This document shows, piece by piece, positions 9,301 to 10,746 of a stretch of DNA of 10,746 bases. The stretch's first letter is position 1. Every line of letters begins with the position of its first letter. Below the pieces are notes generated by a model, which did not search any database, was not told the DNA's origin, and was given only the letters and a program-made list of their open reading frames with translations. This DNA comes from Ichthyophonus hoferi. Its lineage: Eukaryota; Opisthokonta; Ichthyosporea; Ichthyophonida; Ichthyophonidae. Where the stretch lies: contig NAOQ01000898.1 of NCBI GenBank assembly GCA_002751075.1, forward strand, positions 3,571-14,316, written 5' to 3'. A program made the translations under genes and the position numbers.

Positions 9301-10224
9301 TATAGAAAAATAATGAAAGAATATAAGAGGATGAGAGCGCTAATAGAATGGGATATACTAGAGAGATATACTAGTGATATATTATACTAAAGGGATATAC
9401 TAGGGGGGTACTAACCTCTGTGTGGTATCTGAGCCCTCTGTGAACTGTTGTGACTCAGGAATGCTCCATACTAGAGATTTATTATTTAATTGGTCCTTGT
9501 AGAACCTATCGGCCTGTTCCTTCACTACGTTGGCCACCTATAACCAATGACTACATTGTCAATAGAGTACGACCAGTAATGTAAGAGTGACCAGAGAGAT
9601 TATTGGCTTACTTAGACGCCCTTCTCCCCCAACACAGGGCCTACTTACATTCAACAGCATGTCAATGTTCCATATAAGCTCAGGGGTATTGGACCTAGAG
9701 CGCAGGCTGCTAGGCATCATAGTTGGGCTGTCGCGTAGCCCCGCCACTACCCCGGCAGGCATATACTGCATGTAGGGAGCCATTAATTAGCGTAATTAGA
9801 TGTCATTAGTGTAATTAGAGGTCATTAATGTAGTTAGAGGTCATTGGTGTACTTAGAAGGCCATAAGTAATTACCTCTTTATACCGGTGACTCTCTTTTC
9901 TATTTCATTTTGCAGTTAAATATCACCACTACCATTAAGACTGCGGCCAAAAGAAATATAACAGCTAGAGGCTATAATTACCTATACACTACACCACATA
10001 TATCTACTAACCTACCTGCAAACTACACTACATATCCTTATAATAACTTACCTTAAGCAACACGAGAACGACCTTGGCCCCATGAGTCCTATTGGCTGCC
10101 ATTTTACTCAATACCTTGGACGCTCTAATGCAATCACTGTCGTCTTCCTTCTCATCCTTGTTTTCATTGGTATCTAGGGTCTTCACCGTCGAACCAAACA
10201 TCACATTTAAAAGATAGATAAGAC
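6126..10224 (-). CDS. DNAJC13: DNAJC13/RME-8 orthologue, C-terminal part (nine exons)
   Basis: This is the 3' part of the gene for the large endosomal J-domain protein DNAJC13 (RME-8), which recruits Hsc70 to early endosomes and works with SNX1 and the WASH complex in sorting and recycling. Exons on the minus strand: 10224-10052, 9765-9649, 9537-9416, 8849-8768, 8300-8232, 7943-7753, 7353-7191, 6888-6760, 6320-6126. Together they encode 412 residues and a TAA stop. All introns are GT-AG and the phases join without a break. Seen: NTPELIWN (residues 83-90), an IWN repeat typical of RME-8; LRNPKALLE; KFVPFLLNLLD; SEVWQAYKGQRHDLF (369-383), which I align with the vertebrate SSVWSAFKDQKHDLF from memory; then a short tail with GYLKG (394-398). 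The human protein is about 2240 residues, so roughly the last fifth is here; the J domain lies outside the window. The frame is intact and the gene looks functional. Confidence 0.93.
6321..6759 (-). other. 439-bp DNAJC13 intron
   Basis: It runs from donor GTAGAT to acceptor GGATCCAG. A candidate branch site CCTAACCTG lies 17 bases before the exon. The frame of the last exon stays open a long way upstream into this intron, but the splice signals and the family alignment put the exon start at 6320. Confidence 0.8.
6760..6888 (-). CDS. DNAJC13: DNAJC13 exon, KFVPFLLNLLD segment
   Basis: The exon has 43 codons in phase 0-0, from acceptor CTCCCTCTCAG to donor AAG|GTAGAT. KFVPFLLNLLD corresponds to the vertebrate D-L-V-P-Y-L-L-K-L-L-E, and the terminal HVIESLK to the vertebrate Q-I-V-K-A-L-K. 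Between them lies a Pro/Gly/Asp-rich loop (WRTPQSGDEPIPQ) longer than the vertebrate one. Confidence 0.91.
7162..7181. repeat. TA microsatellite near a donor
   Basis: This is a run of about ten TA dinucleotides beginning eight bases inside the intron after the donor at 7190. It is likely to be length-variable between individuals. Confidence 0.85.
7191..7353 (-). CDS. DNAJC13: DNAJC13 exon, helical repeat
   Basis: The exon has one base plus 54 codons, from acceptor CCCTCTATAG to donor CAG|GTCTGT. The product CMEMMCTSPNFMQAIQGVIE and the following helix aligning with A-C-E-A-I-N-R-M-F form armadillo-like helices near the C-terminus. The donor GTCTGT is the least canonical of the eight, and a TA microsatellite starts eight bases into the intron. 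Confidence 0.88.
7393..7421 (+). repeat. GA-rich simple repeat in an intron
   Basis: This is a purine run of mixed GA and GAAA units on the plus strand, so a pyrimidine run on the sense strand. It is about 40 bases upstream of the 7353 acceptor and beyond the branch-site candidate CTAAC, so it is probably not the main pyrimidine tract. Confidence 0.7.
7753..7943 (-). CDS. DNAJC13: DNAJC13 exon, LCDHVSTLGYIGKL segment
   Basis: The exon has 63 codons plus two bases, from acceptor CTGCCTCCAG (a strong pyrimidine tract) to donor AGC|GTAAGT. The key segment LCDHVSTLGYIGKLVERL aligns well with the conserved L-A-D-Q-V-P-x-L-G-H-L-P-K segment of animal DNAJC13. The exon also holds the GLGPPD loop and the helix SVVSMLHTLITSR, equivalent to the vertebrate helix ending in E-N-E-L-C-V-R-A. 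Confidence 0.91.
7945..7974 (-). repeat. CTCCCT/CTGCCT hexamer run forming a pyrimidine tract
   Basis: In the sense direction, repeated CTCCCT and CTGCCT hexamers fill the space between the branch-site candidate CTAAC and CCAG|ACC. This is the strongest polypyrimidine tract of the gene and is built from a short tandem repeat. Confidence 0.75.
8232..8300 (-). CDS. DNAJC13: DNAJC13 short exon (23 codons)
   Basis: This small exon is in phase 0-0, from acceptor TTATCACAG to donor CTG|GTAACT. It encodes GLLAKYVECAGADTVDQKAK plus DIL, continuing the LLE helix of the previous exon. It falls below the usual ORF length cutoff and is recognised only by its splice sites, phase fit and place in the alignment with the family. 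Confidence 0.82.
8301..8767 (-). other. 467-bp DNAJC13 intron
   Basis: It runs from donor GTAGGT to acceptor TTATCACAG, with ATTAACCAAT about 19 bases from the acceptor. Open stretches on the opposite strand here are low-complexity, TA- and CT-rich, and show no family features. I see no other element. Confidence 0.8.
8768..8849 (-). CDS. DNAJC13: DNAJC13 exon, LRNPKALLE segment
   Basis: The exon has one base plus 27 codons, from acceptor TTATATAG to donor GAG|GTAGGT. It encodes IADIYLDMFLKDPKYPLRNP followed by KALLE. This corresponds to the vertebrate stretch with G-V-F-L-R, then L-R-K-P-R-E-F-L, just before the LLEKLTELL helix. The match is moderate but sits in the right order between the neighbouring exons and in phase with both. 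Confidence 0.86.
8850..9415 (-). other. 566-bp DNAJC13 intron, the largest complete one
   Basis: It runs from donor GTTAGT to acceptor TTATATAG. The sense strand has ATTAACCAAT about 29 bases from the acceptor as a branch-site candidate. Apart from the GATATACTAG repeats it is AT-rich unique sequence with no coding signal. Confidence 0.8.
9352..9403. repeat. GATATACTAG short repeats in an intron
   Basis: Three exact copies of GATATACTAG lie at 9352-9361, 9365-9374 and 9394-9403, with a degenerate piece between the last two. They lie just inside the donor end of the 566-bp intron. This looks like simple local expansion. Confidence 0.75.
9416..9537 (-). CDS. DNAJC13: DNAJC13 exon after the IWN repeat
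   Basis: The exon has 40 codons plus two bases, starting phase 0 after TTATAG and ending phase 2 at CAGAG|GTTAGT. The product starts VANVVKEQADRFYK, a helical segment directly after the IWN motif, and continues through SLVWSIPES. The vertebrate protein has a W-K-x-P element at this place, here W-S-I-P. The split codon makes Arg with the next exon. Confidence 0.87.
9649..9765 (-). CDS. DNAJC13: DNAJC13 exon with IWN repeat motif
   Basis: The exon has 39 codons in phase 0-0, from acceptor ACATGCAG to donor AAT|GTAAGT. It carries NTPELIWN, the best single identifier of the family in this window, because RME-8 proteins share repeats named after their IWN residues. It is preceded by GLRDSPTMMP, which matches the position of the LRD/MRDNP segment before the same motif in animal orthologues. 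The stretch is distinctly GC-richer than the flanking introns. Confidence 0.92.
9781..9860 (-). repeat. 19-bp tandem repeat before a splice acceptor
   Basis: There are four units on the plus strand, starting at 9781, 9804, 9823 and 9842, with a core like CATTAGTGTAATTAGAGGT. The first unit has four extra bases. In the sense direction each unit contains CTAAY or a near relative, and the last one sits about 21 bases from the acceptor of the IWN exon. The repeat therefore probably supplies the branch site of this intron. Confidence 0.85.
10052..10224 (-). CDS. DNAJC13: DNAJC13 exon (first in window), helical repeat region
   Basis: The exon starts after the acceptor TCATCAG and ends at AAG|GTAAGT. 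Its first two bases complete a codon begun in an exon outside the window (phase 1), followed by 57 codons. It begins LIYLLNVMFGS and ends in THGAKVVLVLLK, which resembles the armadillo-like helical part of RME-8 just before an IWN repeat. Residues 17-30 form a strongly charged insert (DTNENKDEKEDDSD) that I do not recall in vertebrate orthologues; it is probably a surface loop. Confidence 0.87.
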
Positions 10225-10413
10225 CTGATGATTGGCGGGGTTATGGGAGAGTGATCAGGCATTGGGTGGAGCTTGGTATACCTAATCAGCTTCATTTAAT
10301 AAAAATTAATACAACAATAAAAAAGATAGGAAGGAGGGGGGGTATTGTAGGCAATACAGGGCCAGACAGTAGAGAAACCCGGTATCTAAGGAACTATATA
10401 AGAGACTATGTAG
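10225..10413 (-). other. Intron sequence upstream of the first visible exon
   Basis: This is the 3' end of an intron whose donor is outside the window. It holds the acceptor region (sense ATAACCCCGCCAATCATCAG), with a branch-site candidate about 16 bases from the AG. Nothing else is recognisable. Confidence 0.7.
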
Positions 10414-10746
10414 GGCATGTATGGTATGAAGGGTATGTATGGTATGTATGGTATGTATGGTATGTAGGGTATGTATAGTATGTAAGGTATGTAAGGTATG
10501 TATGGTATGTAAGGTATGTAGGGCATGTATGGTATGCAGGGTATGTAGGGTATGTGTGGTATGTAAGGTATGTATGGTATGTAGGGTATGTATAGTATGT
10601 AAGGTATGTATGGTATGTAAGGTATGTAGGGTATGTATGGTATGTAAGGTATGTAGGGTATGTATGGTATGTATGGTATGTAAGGTATGTAGGGTATGTA
10701 TGGTATGTAGGGTATGTATGGTATGTATGGTATGTATGGTATGTAA
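10414..10746 (+). repeat. 9-bp minisatellite, at least 37 units
   Basis: The consensus is GGTATGTA followed by T, A or G, repeated 37 times with no insertion or deletion and running off the right edge. A decayed unit may precede it at 10405-10413. Position nine is T in 18 units, G in 10, A in 9 and never C. The order T-A-G recurs as a 27-bp super-repeat (10495, 10603, 10630, 10666). The array lies in a DNAJC13 intron; the sense strand reads TACATACC. Confidence 0.97.

Noticed and set aside
8040-9610. Many CCAAT/ATTGG pentamers in introns
   Set aside because: They look frequent by eye, but they are common across the whole window, including the left half, and show no fixed spacing, so no promoter can be inferred.
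9559-9783. Open frame extending the IWN exon to an ATG and past the donor; antisense frame over the same place
   Set aside because: Splice sites and phase set the exon at 9765-9649. The plus-strand frame at 9587-9775 is a shadow of the coding strand.
10251-10478. Plus-strand open frame ending in repeated WYV/GYV
   Set aside because: It runs into the 9-bp minisatellite (three codons per unit) and lies antisense in an intron.
10414-10746. Short regular repeat array resembling CRISPR
   Set aside because: The units are 9 bp with no unique spacers, in a eukaryotic intron; it is a minisatellite.

Overview
This is an AT-rich eukaryotic (animal) window with one clearly recognisable gene. The minus strand from 10224 down to 6126 carries the last nine visible coding exons of a DNAJC13/RME-8 orthologue, the endosomal J-domain co-chaperone. 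All eight introns between these exons are GT-AG, all phases agree, and together they give a 412-residue C-terminal fragment ending in TAA at 6126-6128. The conserved IWN motif, a conserved block ending RHDLF and a single GYLKG tail motif identify the family. The J domain and most of the protein lie beyond the right edge. Short introns (111-566 bp), AT-rich non-coding DNA and strong divergence from the vertebrate protein suggest a non-vertebrate metazoan. A sponge or another early-branching invertebrate is a guess, not a demonstration.

Layout, left to right. Positions 1-5900 contain no gene I can recognise. They hold a near-perfect 251-bp inverted repeat (1920-2170, two 109-base arms at about 94% identity), an 80-bp-period direct repeat next to TA tracts (341-466), a 24-bp tandem repeat (4287-4350), an 18-bp palindrome (4467-4484), and a few short, GC-richer, exon-like open segments of unknown status. 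Positions 5890-6125 are the inferred 3' UTR of the DNAJC13 gene, with AATAAA on the minus strand at 5925-5920 and an 11-bp repeat family. Positions 6126-10224 are the DNAJC13 exons and introns, with several intronic tandem repeats. Positions 10225-10746 lie in the next upstream intron and end in a 9-bp minisatellite of at least 37 units that runs off the window.

Only one gene is established, so no gene-to-gene cooperation can be read from the window. Within that gene the introns are well defined: almost every one has a CTAAY/TTAAY branch-site candidate 16-34 bases from its acceptor, and one intron draws its candidates from a tandem repeat. The left half should be treated as intergenic DNA, or introns of an unseen gene, with repeat debris.
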